From Corylus avellana (taxonomy: Eukaryota > Streptophyta > Magnoliopsida > Fagales > Betulaceae), in NCBI RefSeq assembly GCF_901000735.1, contig NC_081542.1:17127093-17191092 (forward strand): DNA of 64,000 bases, in the 5' to 3' direction. The position numbers were made by a program, and so were the translations under genes. The notes under the pieces were generated by a model. That model was not told the DNA's origin. It worked only from the letters and a program-made list of their open reading frames with translations, and did not search any database. The first letter of the stretch is position 1. Each line of letters starts with the position of its first letter. Positions 36,081 to 49,311 of the stretch are shown here, one piece after another.

Positions 36081-36490
36081 TAAAGCAATTTAGATCATTA
36101 AACTTATATTATGATAGTATATTTCTAATAGAAAAGTTATGTTATGATCCAAACGCCAAAGTATAAATGTTTTGCTTCTTGGTCGATTACAGTTGTTATG
36201 TCCAAGTTTTCAACTAGAAATACCGATTTCTTAGTCTTTAATCCTTGACCACCTATTTTAATCTTAAAGGCAACACAAGAATGACTCATTGAAGTCAAGT
36301 TGGTTGAATCTCAATGTCAGTTATGGTCGCACCAAACCATATTGCTTTCAACCAAAAATACATGAAAAGGAACCAAATAAGCATTGTCCATGCATATAAG
36401 CAAAACCATTTCAATATGTTGATCAACCCAAATAAAAATCAAATGGAATTGGCTTCCATGCGGTAAACCAAACGACCGCATATCCGGTAT
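35216..36490. other. Intergenic, no gene seen
   Basis: AT-rich with long A or T runs near 35,550 and 36,055. Open frames here are short and lack recognisable domains. Confidence 0.4.
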
Positions 36491-36782
36491 GAGGGCTAAG
36501 ATTCTCTAAGGGCAAACTACCATTTAATTAAACTAACGTGTACGAAAATAACAAATTGCAATATTTTATTCCGTTAACTCCCATCCATCTTTTTTTTTTT
36601 TTTTAGAGTTTAGGGTTTAGAAAAAGAAAATAGAGAAAGAGAAAATGTTTTGGGTTAAAAAAAAAAAGAAAAAAAGAGAGAGAAGATAGATCAGAGTTAA
36701 CGAAATAAATTGCCGTTTGTTTTCTTTTCGTACACGTTAGTCTAATTAAGGGGTGGTTTGCCGTTAGAGAATCTCAGCCCTC
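36491..36782. mobile_element. Short MITE with inverted ends
   Basis: The left end GAGGGCTAAGATTCTCTAA pairs with the right end TTAGAGAATCTCAGCCCTC, and pairing continues about 85 bp inward through ACTAACGTGTACGAAAA. The centre is purine-rich. No clear target duplication was seen, so the superfamily is open. Confidence 0.65.
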
Positions 36783-37014
36783 AAACCAAACTACCTATTG
36801 GAAGCCAAGTCCAAACCAAATAATGTTTGTAGAGTTTAATAAATGTAAAAATTTAATTAGATAAAATGGATTAAAATCCTTTACCATTTATATAATATTC
36901 TATGGTATAAATTTTCTCAAATTTCAACACTTGCTTTTAATTCCATGTTTGAAATTTTCAAATATTAGGTGATCAATTTGGCAAATATTAATAATTTAAT
37001 ATATTAAAATTTAC

Positions 37015-37255
37015 CCTGAACTACCTTTTGGGGTAGCTTAACTATTTTCTTTGGCTAGGAGGTGGTTCGACCACTCTGAGGAGAAACTCCCTTCACCAAA
37101 GAGTGGTTCAGCCACCCAAGCTGGTCGGCCCTTACTCTGAACCATCATTTTGAGATAACTTAACCATTTCTTTTGATTAGGAGAGAAACTCTCTTCACCA
37201 AATAGTGGTTTGACCACCCAAGCCAGTCGGGCCTTTTGGGTGGCCAAACCATCAA
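37015..37255. repeat. Two tandem units of about 115 bp
   Basis: CTGAACTACCTTTTGGGGTA... at about 37,016 and CTGAACCATCATTTTGAGAT... at about 37,137 start two degenerate copies. Each ends in a GTGGTT(C/T)G(A/G)CCACCCAAGC motif of the kind seen in the loops of nearby fold-back elements. Confidence 0.6.
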
Positions 37256-37695
37256 AGTTGGTGGCTCACCCAAAAATATATCAGAATCACAAATTTATTT
37301 TTTATCCAAAACAAAAAGTTGGGCATACGGCATAACCAATCTCAATTCTCCCAAAATATTTAAAAATAAAAATAAAAATAATAAAAAGAAGGTGGACAAA
37401 ATACCATAAAAGCCCAAGCCAACGGCTCAGGCTAACAAGCGGAAGACCGGTTAGGGTTGGTGAATGACCGGCATTTCCCGGTAGATGACAAGCCCAAAAT
37501 CGTAAAATTCATTGCTCAATCAGCAGTATCTCTAGATGTTATCAAAATCAGGCAAAGTGTCATTTCTCTCACCAACCCCCCCACCAATCCCATCCACAAA
37601 ATCTACTACATCCGACGGCTCTCAGTTCTCAGAGCAAGGCACATGGACTTTTAGAGCAATGTAAGCATGCTGCATGCATGTATTACCCCATTCTT

Positions 37696-37965
37696 TTTAT
37701 CATCGCTGTGTTTGGCAAAGGAGCGAGTCGGACGGACCTAAAAATTTTAAAAAAAATTAATCTCAATAATTAATCACTTTTTATTATTATTCAAATAAAA
37801 AAAATTACTACAAAACAAATTTTTTCATTTTTTTATACAAAATATTCTTATTTTTTTCTCTTATATTAATCAAATCTGCTACAATTTTGACCCACTTCTT
37901 TTTTCAAGCCCTTTGCCAAACACACCCAATGAGAGTACACACAGCGATAAGATCATGCCATCAGC
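37696..37965. mobile_element. hAT-like MITE, TGTGTTTGGCAAAGG ends
   Basis: TGTGTTTGGCAAAGG near 37,708 is mirrored by CCTTTGCCAAACACA near 37,912. Outside them ATC.TCGCTGTG also pairs with CACAGCGATAAGAT, with 19 bases missing on the left. The interior is AT-rich without coding capacity. The target duplication is not resolved. Confidence 0.5.
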
Positions 37966-38717
37966 TTGCAACCTCTTTCTCAAACAAAAATGATTTGAGC
38001 CCAAAAAAATATTATATACCATATAAATATTTTATAAAATTGACATTACAATATTAAATACTTATTAAATCAGTTTTTTAAATAAAAAAATTCAATAATT
38101 ACTAACTCTTGTCACATAAGCTTTATGTGATATTTTTTTAAATACTCAATTAGTTTAATAAAAGCATGCACCAAACTCAATTATACTTATTATCTTTTTC
38201 TTTTCTGTTTTTTAAGAAACCCATGTAACAATTGACATTTTAATAAAAGCTACAATACTTGAAATAGTGCTTAAATAATTATTCTATTTGATTAATAATT
38301 AAATCATTAAATTGAAAAGTTTTTTTATTAATTTAAACTTTTAAGACAAGTGTTCTTTTTAACTTGATATGATATCATAGCAGTTATAAATTCAATCTTA
38401 ATTCCATATAAGACTTCCTATTTAAATCAAATGTTTAATTGTAATATTTTATCAATGTTACTATTAAACAACAGTCTAAGTTTACATAATTTTCACAAAA
38501 AAAAAAAAAGGGTTTACATATAACCTTAATCAATTTTTTTCCATTAACTTATCTCTAAATTTAGAAAGAGGTTACATAAACAATTTATAAGTACAATGAA
38601 AATCCCTTAAATTTAAAGTTTTAAAATTTTAGGCTTCAAATTAGGTGGGAAAATTCATCTTTCATGTTAATTTAATATAAATTGAATTTAGAATAAAATT
38701 TTATCCAATTTTAATAA

Positions 38718-38919
38718 GGGAAAATGTATAATAAATCACCGAGTCAACCCTCCAAAATTTAAAAATCTTTAAGTTTTTTTTTTTTTTTTTTTGAAAATGT
38801 ATAATACTATAATAAGTCCCTGACTTAGGGAGTAAATTTTCACAAAAAAAAAAAAAAAAAAAAACTTATAATTTTTAAATTTGAAAGAGTTGACTCAATG
38901 GCTTATTATACATTTTCCT
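38718..38919. mobile_element. 202-bp MITE with 9-bp target duplication
   Basis: The ends are GGGAAAATGTATAATAA and its near reverse complement, with arms of about 60 bp around T and A runs. TTTTAATAA flanks both ends at 38,709-38,717 and 38,920-38,928. The interior has a second partial copy of the end (GAAAATGTATAATACTATAA, near 38,794). Confidence 0.7.
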
Positions 38920-39208
38920 TTTTAATAATTGTGTAATAAAAATAATTTAATTTGATTTGATCTCCTCGTAATTTATCGGTAGAAATAATGACATTTTTTG
39001 ACATGTTCACACAAAGAAAGATAAAGAGAAAATTTGAACTAATGACTTTTCGTTTCATAAAACGTGGTTCACAGTCAATTAAACTATCCTTTACGGACAG
39101 AAGTAACGAACTTGACACGCAACCTAATGTTAGATCTGGATTCTCCCACCCATGGGAAAAGGAATCCAAACTGTAGAGGCCGGTAACCAGTCACAAGGGC
39201 CGTTGTCT

Positions 39209-40200
39209 CTATAAATTGCGAGCGTTTCTAAACCCAAGAGTCGTCGAGTTCCGCTAATTTAGGCGCAGCAGTCACAACCCTTTTGAGCTCTAGATCTATT
39301 CGCACTCACTATCCACAGGTTCGCTTTTCTTCTGCTTCTGAGAGCGCATTTAGATTTGCTTACACTTCTTTTTGACTGTTAATGTTTACAGATCTGGGTG
39401 TTTCGTAGAGGTTTACGGCTATCATTTTCTGTTTTTTATGGTTTGTTGAATATCTATGCGTTGGAGATTTTCAATGTAGTCTTGGGCTTGGGGATTTTTT
39501 TTTTTTAAAAAGGATCTTAGAGACACGCAACATTGTAGACTTTGTAGTAGATCTGGTTGTTACGCTCGTCCGTAGCTGCTATGATTTGGGTCCTTCTGGG
39601 ATTTTTTTTTATTGGTTTTTCTATTGTGACTGCTGAGGTTTTGAGCTGTCTCAGTCTCTGGAGCTTTTACCTTGTTTACGAGATCTGTCAATTGGGTCTC
39701 CATTTCTTGTGGGTTTGGAATAATCCCTCGAAAGAGACCAGCCAGGTCGTGAATTTGCAGTTACATAGTCATGTAACAGACAATAGATATGTAACAGAGT
39801 GTATATTGATATGTTATGTTTTCTGACATGTTGTTGGGTATGTTGTCTGTATTCTTCTTTGGGTTATTCGATTCTTTAAGACTTTTTTTTTTTTTATCTG
39901 GTGCTTGAGGAATCTGGTACTTCTTTGGTTCTTTAATAATTGCTCTTTTGCGAATCTAAGCTTATCTAGAAAGCTTGAAGACAAAATTGGATTAGGATTC
40001 TCCGCAATTGTTACTACCTGTTCGTATAAAGTATGATGAACTTTTATCAAATCTTAAAGGATATGCTTGTTTTTGTTCTCAATTCTATATATATTCTTAA
40101 AATTTTATCAAATGAACTTGGTTCTATTATGCGAAAAGTAGTGCTTGATGTTATATATTAAGATGTCTTTGTGTGTTGTTTTGATTTGTAGCTTGAGAGA
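39209..40200 (+). promoter_or_regulatory. TATA box and 5' UTR with leader intron of SAM synthase
   Basis: CTATAAAT at 39,209-39,216 is a TATA box, so transcription should begin near 39,240. The leader runs to CCACAG at 39,318. A GT donor at 39,319 and a TAG acceptor at 40,189-40,191 define an intron of about 873 bp that ends nine bases before the start codon. Long leader introns are common in strongly expressed plant genes. The splice sites are seen but their use is inferred. Confidence 0.7.
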
Positions 40201-41382
40201 ATGGAGACCTTTCTATTCACATCTGAATCCGTCAACGAGGGTCACCCCGACAAGCTGTGCGACCAGATCTCTGATGCTGTGCTCGATGCCTGCCTTGCCC
40301 AGGACCCCGACAGTAAGGTTGCTTGTGAGACATGCACCAAGACCAACATGGTCATGGTCTTTGGAGAGATCACTACCAAGGCCAACGTAGACTATGAGAA
40401 GATTGTCCGTGACACCTGCCGTGTTATTGGATTTGTTTCTGATGATGTGGGTCTTGATGCTGACAACTGCAAGGTCCTGGTCAACATCGAGCAGCAGAGT
40501 CCTGATATTGCCCAGGGTGTACACGGACACTTCACCAAGCGCCCTGAGGAGATTGGTGCTGGTGATCAGGGTCACATGTTTGGTTATGCTACTGATGAGA
40601 CCCCTGAGCTTATGCCTCTTAGCCATGTCCTTGCCACCAAGCTTGGAGCTCGCCTCACCGAGGTCAGGAAGAACGGCACCTGCCCCTGGTTGAGACCTGA
40701 TGGTAAGACCCAAGTGACCGTTGAGTACTACAATGATAATGGTGCCATGGTTCCAGTCCGCGTCCACACCGTCCTCATCTCCACCCAGCATGACGAGACC
40801 GTCACAAACGACGAGATTGCTGCTGACCTTAAGGAGCATGTTATCAAGCCTGTCGTCCCTGAGAAGTACCTTGATGAGAAGACCATCTTCCACCTTAACC
40901 CCTCAGGCCGTTTTGTTATTGGTGGCCCTCATGGTGATGCAGGTCTCACCGGGCGTAAAATCATCATTGACACTTACGGTGGCTGGGGAGCCCATGGTGG
41001 TGGTGCTTTCTCTGGAAAGGACCCAACCAAGGTGGATAGGAGTGGTGCCTACATTGTCAGGCAGGCTGCCAAGAGTATTGTAGCAAGTGGGCTTGCTCGC
41101 AGGTGCCTCGTGCAGGTCTCTTATGCCATTGGTGTGCCTGAGCCCTTGTCGGTCTTTGTTGACACATATGCAACTGGAAAGATTCCTGACAAGGAGATCC
41201 TCAAGATTGTGAAGGAGAACTTCGACTTCAGGCCTGGAATGATCACTATTAACCTTGACCTCAAGAGGGGTGGCAATGGTAGATTCTTGAAGACTGCTGC
41301 CTATGGACACTTCGGCCGGGATGACGCTGACTTCACCTGGGAGGTTGTGAAGCCCCTCAAGTGGGAGAAGCCCCAATCTTGA
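40201..41382 (+). CDS. SAMS: S-adenosylmethionine synthase
   Basis: A single uninterrupted coding exon of 393 codons, the usual plant length (about 390-396). The enzyme makes S-adenosylmethionine from methionine and ATP in the cytosol, the methyl donor for nearly all methyltransferases and the precursor of ethylene and polyamines. The N-terminal [20 protein letters not shown], the ATP-binding [15 protein letters not shown] (residues 119-133), the P-loop-like [10 protein letters not shown] (265-274) and the C-terminal [11 protein letters not shown] are all present. Codons strongly favour C or G in third position (AAG, GAG, CTC, GTC), unlike the neighbouring genes and typical of very highly expressed plant genes. 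No defect is seen. Confidence 0.98.
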   Translation: METFLFTSESVNEGHPDKLCDQISDAVLDACLAQDPDSKVACETCTKTNMVMVFGEITTKANVDYEKIVRDTCRVIGFVSDDVGLDADNCKVLVNIEQQSPDIAQGVHGHFTKRPEEIGAGDQGHMFGYATDETPELMPLSHVLATKLGARLTEVRKNGTCPWLRPDGKTQVTVEYYNDNGAMVPVRVHTVLISTQHDETVTNDEIAADLKEHVIKPVVPEKYLDEKTIFHLNPSGRFVIGGPHGDAGLTGRKIIIDTYGGWGAHGGGAFSGKDPTKVDRSGAYIVRQAAKSIVASGLARRCLVQVSYAIGVPEPLSVFVDTYATGKIPDKEILKIVKENFDFRPGMITINLDLKRGGNGRFLKTAAYGHFGRDDADFTWEVVKPLKWEKPQS

Positions 41383-44300
41383 AGATTTGATTCATCCCAT
41401 TCTCTGCTGTTCAATGCTCGTTTTATCGGTACTTGATGAATAATTTGCACGTTTGCTTGCTGCTGCTGCTGCTCATCAATATTCTGAAGCTATATAGCTA
41501 ATGCTCTAAACCCTCACCCAAGATTTCTTCTTTTTTTTTTTTCTTCTTGGCTTTTTGTTTCTTGTTCTATTTTTATATTTCATTTTTATGTAATCTTGTT
41601 ACCAGTGTTGTTGGTACAATGAAAAATATATGAAAATTTTACCAAATTGATGGCACACTGGAATTGGTAAAGAGGTGTAAAACTTTGTGATTTCCTGCAG
41701 AATATAGCAGTGGGGCTGTACCAAATTTTATTATTGCATCTCAATATCTCTGAGTATCTACAACATTTGCAGTATGATTTGGTGGCATATTAGAGAGAAG
41801 CATCTGTGTCTCATGTGTGCAAGCCCTGTGTCTTAAACAAACCATAAAAAAGGAAAGAAAGCTAAAATGAAAAGGAGGAACCGACCAAAGGAAAGATGAT
41901 AAATGCCTCCAAAAATCCAAAGTAGGACATTAATGTGGGTCTTGGTTGGGGCCAGCAGCCAGCTGCTTTGCATTTTTACCTGTAACCACTGGAACCTTCT
42001 GTCCTTGTTTTTGTCGGTGGCTTGTCGGTTTGCTTACAGCTCACCAAATTCTCACATGCATTTAATTGGACGAAACTGAGGGAACTTTTTCTGTCAGCTA
42101 AACATCCACATCTCCAATAATTTGCTGCAATCTAGGCACGAAATTTATTGGGATCGATTTGTTAATTGGGCTCTCTATATCCGCCCTTTGAGGGTGTCCA
42201 ACAAACACCCAAAAGGCATCCTTTCAATTTTTGATTTTCTTTCTTTTTCTTGTTACATTGTTGTCATGGACTCATGCTCTGGACCGTTTATTTTAAATGA
42301 TTGGTCCAAAAAATTGATAGATATTGCATGAGATCTTAATCTCTGTAAAACCAACTATTCTCCACTCTATTTTAATGTAACAGTTTTGATCTTATAACAG
42401 CGGTTAATGAATGAAAATATGGAAAGGAAAGAGAGAAAGAATAGAAAGAAAGAATGAATTGACTATTGAACTAGGTATTTTGATGATACCTAAACCTCGA
42501 CTCCTACTCCAAGTTCAGAATGAACAATTGTCTACAAAACTACTACTTACATTCTCATTCAGACTATTTATACATCCTCCTCCAACTAACACTTCAACTA
42601 ACTCTCAACTAACTAAACTGTATTATAACCTTCTTAACTAACTAAACTGTATTATAACCTTCTTAACTAACTAAACTATATTATAACAATACCTATTACA
42701 TTTAACTAGTCATTAGTATTTATTTTTTATTTTTTCAATTGGGTACCACACTGTCCTTTTTCCTTGTCGTTTGGTGATCCTAATGTAATGTTCTTAAAAT
42801 TGAGTTGAAAAATTTTATTTAATACAATTTATTAAATTAACATGTTTTTAGAGCACATAATTCTCAGTCACATGGATATATATCATATATGTTCTAAGAA
42901 ATAAGTTTAATAAATTGGGTTGAAATTTTTTTTCTCAAAACTATGTGAAAATTACATGCTCAAAAGACATCAATTCAATACGTTTAATTGAAAAAAGTTT
43001 CCTCCAACCTAATTTGTACTGTCTAGCAATTATAAGAATCAGAAATTTGGAAACCACCTGTACCCTTTGTAGCTTTTGTTCCTCAATCAATATCGCATCT
43101 GTCTCTCTCACATCAATTACCAAACATTCGATGAGTTTGAACTCTTTAAAAAGTTCAAAATACGTTTACTTTAACTATAGAACATATGCAACGGGTTAAA
43201 GTGGCAAAAAAGAAAGACAGAAAAAAGAAAAAGCTGAGAAAAAGAAACAACAGAATACTATACACCACACTTTTATTCCACATTTCTAGAGTGACAATGC
43301 AATCGGTCATTGCAGTTTTTTATTTTTTATTGACAATACCACATCAGCAAAATAAGATAAAACTGCAATATATAGCATATAAATAACAAGCCTTTTAGAA
43401 AAATAGTATCCCTACTTATTTGGATTTTAGAAAAAATAAATAAACAAGGGGTTCAATTGACAAAAAGGCCCACGTAGCAACAAGGTTGTGAAGGACATGC
43501 TACTAATTGTTGCACGGCTAAAAGCCCTTTACGTTGCAAACAATCAGGCAACAATCACTAGGAACCACCTCAAAGGAGTCTTGCATAAGAAAGGTCATAA
43601 TACACACAAATAAAAAAGGTATGGCATCCAAAACCAAACACTCTCCCTATTCAGCCTCCCACTTCAAATTCTTTACTGACTTAACCATTGGAAGCTCTTC
43701 TGCCGGCATCATTCTGGTGGTCTTCCCCTTATTTTGCAAGCATCTGTCATCCAATTCGGCAGCACAAAAATCTGCATGAGCAAAATTCATTAATCCATCA
43801 TTTAAAAATAACTATAAGCTCTCTGGTCTTACACTTCATAGTCTTAAGATTTTCTTTTAAAATACTAGTAATGATGTATAGGATGATAAATCAGATAATA
43901 TTTGTTACAAGATAAAACTCTTAGTTACAAGCTAAGTCTGGTTAAATAGGAATACAAGATAAGAAGTAGAGTTGTGAACCATGAGTGATTCAAGATAGAG
44001 TTTAGAGTTCTCTCAAGAGTAGTTGTTCATCGTTATCTGATCTAATATGATGCAGTATTAGAATCATTAATTATGAAGTGTTATGGTTGTCAGTATTCCA
44101 GTAGGATCTCTAACGTGATGTGTTTTAAGTGGCTCTCAGCCTATTTGAAATGAGTGCGATAAAATGGTGTGAAAACTAGCATTACTCCTTTAGTTAAAGA
44201 AGTTTTGGCGCCATTCATTTTGTTACCATGGAAAATTTGAAACTGGGATGCGTTATATAGAATATGACACTGAGATGCTAGTCCAAATAGAAGAAATGAA

Positions 44301-44452
44301 TATGAGATTGCCTACATGTATCTCATTCACCTGCCAAACAACTGCCATTCTCTAAACTCTGCCCCTTACTCTAAAACTGGAATGAAAGTGCAATAGAATA
44401 TTATATTAATGGAAATCATACAACCTGGAATAGAAGTAAAACCCAAGGCATC
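41383..44452. other. Intergenic, no supported gene; one tandem array
   Basis: This begins with the SAM synthase 3' UTR. AACTAACTAAACTGTATTAT is the core of a 29-bp unit repeated about three times at 42,607-42,687, a pattern often found in LTRs, although no LTR ends could be fixed. Short open frames elsewhere show no domain. Confidence 0.4.
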
Positions 44453-47400
44453 TCAAAACTTAGTAGCATGTCTGGCAATCAGTAAATGGTTTTCCGGAGA
44501 GATACTAGAAGGGACATATCTGACAAGTTGTGTTTCAAAACCACATTCCTTGACCCACGCTAATCTCCCCATGTCGATAATCTGCTTGCACATAAACCCT
44601 AAGACCGCCCTTTCAACTACTTTCATGTTCCTTGTAATCTCTTCAACTCCGTTTGCATCACCACTGCACGCGTCCTTTTGACTGTCACAACATGAAAAAA
44701 AGTAACTATGCCAGTTGCTCCAAATACAAAATAAGGAAGAAAAAAAAATATCGGATCCTTTCCTCTAAAGTTCTTAAGAGAACAACTACAAGAAGGCATT
44801 CACATAACGACAACAAGTTCAAAATGCTTACATCAATTCTAGATGCAATTTGACATCAATAATATCGGGAAGATCTGAACCATGATCAGCATCTACTGCC
44901 CAGCTGGTAAACCATGTAATTGCATGGAATTCTTCCTTGGTGATTCCCAAATTTGTTAAATATTTTTTATCTGCAGGGCAGCCAGAGTCACAGAGCTAGT
45001 CAACTCATAATAAGGGAGTTTTATTTACTGAAATGCTAGTGATTTCTAAATTTTTCATCTACTGTGGGAGGTAGAGTATATCTTTGAGGCAGATAAATTG
45101 ATTACTTATGTAGTGCTTCCACTGGCAAAGATGATGGCAACATGTTGCTACAGCTAGACCTCTCAGATTTTGATTACTACTGTAGTGTTCAACATTATCT
45201 GGACTAGAATCTTCAGCAAGGCAACATCTTAGAGTCAAATCTGCAGCCAAAATGTTTATAAAACAAACTTATTTAGCGACACAATCTTTCATCAATGATA
45301 GCTATTTACATAAAGTGATGAGATGTATCACAGATTTCATAGTCAAGGTTGTATGGAAACTGCAGAAGTAGTAGAATTACCTGTAGCAGGCCCACAGAGA
45401 TGTTTACCAATAGCCAGGTAAGGAACTCCTCGCAAAGACTCAACAGCATTCAAGTTTAAATCTTCAACTGCAACAGTTGAATTTCACAATGTAACAAGGT
45501 ATGAATATGCAATCAATTATTATCTTGTTCTATCTTCTATATAGCAAGAACCCTTCCAGCATGCAGAGTTGCCATCACTATGTAATATAAAACTTACAGA
45601 AGAACTTAAATCCGTATAAGTAAATTATGTTACTTAGGCTGTTTTTGCTGGTGAATATAACATGCAACACCATGGATTGAGTGAAAGTTTCAAGCAAAAT
45701 AATTACAGCTGAGACAATATACTTGGATAATTAAGAATCCTTAAACAGCGCAAATGGGTATCAAACTGTGATATGAAACTTACACAATAATCTAAATACT
45801 ATGTAAGCAAAACAGTTTATGCTGTTTTTCCAACCAAATATTACATACGGTAATTCCCTAATGCCCCTTGAATGTAACTTTCAGATGGAAGTACTCTTGG
45901 CAGGGGTAAGGGATATCTGCTACCAGAATCTCAAAAACACCGCCACCTTCATTGCCAACTATACAACCAACGGTAAAGTTGTCATTCAAATTACACATGC
46001 TATCCACACCAAACCACCGCCACCTAAACTATAGTTGTCACCACAGTTTTCAACCACCACCATTATCACTAGAACTTCAACACTCCCTCTCTTCAGCAGC
46101 ATAACTGACCGAACCTAGTTGCATAAAAGAAGCTAGTGCTACAATATTTATAATTCATGTAATAAAATCAGCCTTCAAAATTTTTCCGTGTATATAAATG
46201 TTTGTGCTCAAGCAAGTACCCATGTTTTGCGAGTTCGCTTAAAGTCAATGGAGAGAGTTGGATTCTAAATGCACTGCATTTCGGACCTTGATACTTAGGT
46301 TATCAAAGAACATAACTTTTCAAAATTTGAGACTCTTGCATAGGCATAACATATTTATAATGTTAGTTAATTGTCAACGGAAAATTAATTTAGTAAATGT
46401 AGTCATCCGAATTGTCATAAAAGGCAGCAGATATCTAATAATGGAAGTAGAGAATATCTTTTACAACAAAAGGATTCCAAAGACCCTTACTGTCAATTCT
46501 CAAACGCTCTAATATCAAGCTCTCTTTCTGTCGCAAAGATCGATCAGCCTAGAAGTAGCATTGGCATGACATGATATTAATAATTTGATAAATCTAAGTC
46601 AAAGAGGTCATGAGCATCTTCAAATCAGGTTATAAGAAAGCACAAGTAACATTAGCCTTAATTTGAGAGCACTCTCAAGTCAAACCAACTAACCTTCAGC
46701 TTGTATGACTTCCTCTCAACTAGAAAAACCCTTTCAATCCCGTAACAGTCTGCAAGCATTTGTGTCAAGTACCCTCTCCCTGCTCCGAACTCAACCACTG
46801 CAGGGATACCATTTTTCTCACCCTCATATGCACCCTCAGAGCCACACTGTTCCCTCCCAACATCATTCTTTAACACCCCAAATTCTTCCAAGTTCCCAAG
46901 AATCGACGCCTGTTGCATAACATGTTTCTCCTGAAATGGCAATTTCCTGCAAACAAAAACTCGTCTTTAACAAAGCCACACCAACACGGCAACACAACAA
47001 ACGAAAAAATCATTAATGCCAACATGTTTACCCATCTACTTCTCCCTTAATCCACATATTGCAAGCTTCAGGCATCTTATACGAGTCACGGATATCCTTA
47101 CATATCAACCCATGAACAGATTCAATCTTTTCAATCAATTTAAAGAATTCAGGCACATCCATACTATAAAGAGCAGCCCTCTTGGTTTCTGAAGATACAT
47201 TATCCACATCCTCTTCTTCTTCACCTCTGCCAGCATTGACGCCTTTTTGGTAAAAGGGTTGGAGAGCTAAGGATTGAACTTGTTTGAGTAATGGGCATCT
47301 CTTAACATGCCCTTCAAGATTATCCTTGAGTACAGAGCTATAGAATCAATCCACCAAAAGAACACAAAAGAATTAATAATCACATGAGACATGGAGCTTA

Positions 47401-47727
47401 TGTTTACAGTGAAAAACTTAAAACCCAGATAGTTAAAAGCGGAAGAAAAGAAGGAATACTGAGAAGGGTCTAGTGGGCATGGAATCCACTGGCCATTGGA
47501 CCTGGGGTTGTGGTTGCCACAGAACCTACAGGAAGATTTCGATTAAGCAAAAAAATTGAGAAATCAAAGACAGAAGATCCCGTAAGGAATTTGAGAAACA
47601 GAGAGAGAGAGAGATGTTGAGGATACAAGGAATCGTTGAGAAGGGTGTTGGCGCAGAATCTGTTTTTCTTGGGAAGCCAGAACTGGCAGCGGCTCCCCTC
47701 CATGTCCGTTCTTGTTAGCGCGTCCAT
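44453..47727 (-). CDS. TRM13: tRNA:m4X 2'-O-methyltransferase TRM13
   Basis: Nine exons on the minus strand join in frame to 457 residues: 47,727-47,627; 47,525-47,460; 47,337-47,032; 46,946-46,694; 46,548-46,491; 45,467-45,381; 45,240-45,106; 44,970-44,832; 44,681-44,453. Two small zinc-binding modules open the protein: a CCCH finger (C14, C25, C36, H39) and a U11-48K-type CHHC finger (C50, H56, H66, C70). The methyltransferase follows, with an AdoMet-binding VVEFGAGRGYLT near 208-219, then IGKHLCGPATD and ATCCHHLCQW. Trm13 adds a 2'-O-methyl group to nucleotide 4 in the acceptor stem of some tRNAs (Gly, His and Pro in yeast). All family landmarks are present, so it should be functional. An alternative Met is codon 9. 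The longest intron (45,468-46,490) is unremarkable. Confidence 0.94.
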
Positions 47728-49311
47728 CTACTTCTGTTTCGCTCGCTGTTCCAAGCTTTGAGCCCTTTACGCTTTACAGTACCTCGAATGGAGACGGTGT
47801 CGTTTTTCTGCCTAAAGCACTCCATTATTATTAAAAGTTGACTTGAGAAGTGTTTTATTTATTATTATTATTATTATTTTATTAATGTATTCTGATATAA
47901 TAGTTGAAAACAAAATCGTTTTTAACATATTTGAATTGAAAATAGAAAATATAAGACAAAAAAATAAATTCGCTAACAAATATTACCAAGTTTCCTTTTA
48001 ATTATTTAATTTCTTGCAATACAGTCTACTAATTAAATTGACGCATGCTTAATTATTCTCACATGCATTTTTTAAAAACACATTTCAACACAAAATATTG
48101 CTAGTATCATCAAAAAAGTAAATTGAGGGGAAAAATTAATTTTCACAACAAATATATATGTTTTTAAGGAATTTTTAAATTTTTTGGGAACTACCTTAAG
48201 CCGCCCAAGCCATAAGATAGTTTCACTCGTGGTCGAAAAATATCCACAAAACAAAATAAGGATGGGTCGAAAAATATCCTCTCCATTTTCCTATTCCATA
48301 TTTGAAGGGTTGTCTTAAATGCAACGGACACTTGAAAACCGGCCTCCTCTCTTTCTTATACACTCGTTTGAATGTGGTTGGCCACTCTAAAATTTGGAAA
48401 GTGCTTTTAAGAAGCAATAGAGTGTGGTCTTTTTACCTTCTTCTTTTGGGATAAGTGGTAGTTTAATGAAAGCAACAATCAATATGAAGAGATGTTCACT
48501 GTATTCATGGGAGAAGATTTGATTTACCTATGTTTGGAAAGATTAGAAATCTATAGGAAAACTACAATATTGTACAAATTGTAAATTTTTCCTTCTACAA
48601 GTTACCGTACCATTGTGACATTTTCTTTTACAACACACGCTTACTATCCAACTTAGTATTTGTATTTTCTTTCAATGCATAGAAAGATCGCGACTGGAGC
48701 CTCTCATCATGTTCTTGAGAAAGCTCCTTGTCATTTTCTTTAACCTTGCTGTCATCTTCTTCATTTACATCACCCTTTCTATCATGTCAGGATGATTTCA
48801 TAAGTCTGTTACTTTGATTAAGTCTGACGATCTTTTCATTTTTAGGTGACATTTATTTGGCATAACATAAGTCTTCAAATCATTTTCAACTATTTTTTTG
48901 TTTGGTTCTCATGTCACTTTTTGAAAATGTAGACAACTAACGCTGGACTTGACTTATAATTTAATTGTTTAATGATTTATATGAAAGTTATGAACAGATG
49001 GTAGTTCACGTCTAAATTTAATTGTTTAATGGCCGAAATAATTAAGTATCTAACTTGTAGTAAATAAAATTAAACCACTGCTACCTTTTGCTTTTTATTC
49101 ATTATCGAGCTTAATTGTCTCTCAATATTCTCATCTGTTACAAACAACACCTGAACGTATGAAAGAAGAGTGGGGACTTTGAACATATATATATCAGAAC
49201 AATTAATGAAAGTACCACGAAAACCTCTGATATTTATTCAGCTGGTAGATAAGTATATATGTTCCTTCTTAGCTAATTAATTCCTATATATCCTCATGAT
49301 CAGCTCCCTCA
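47728..49311. other. Intergenic; one short exon-like fragment
   Basis: On the minus strand 48,786-48,628 stays open for about 52 codons (for example EEDDSKVKENDKELSQEHDE, ending ...TKLDSKRVL and TAA). Its charged, coding-like composition could be the last exon of a decayed gene, but I do not recognise it and see no partner exon. The rest is AT-rich. Confidence 0.3.

Noticed and set aside
40213..41376. Long minus-strand frames within SAM synthase
   Set aside because: They are antisense shadows caused by the strong G/C third-position bias of the real gene.
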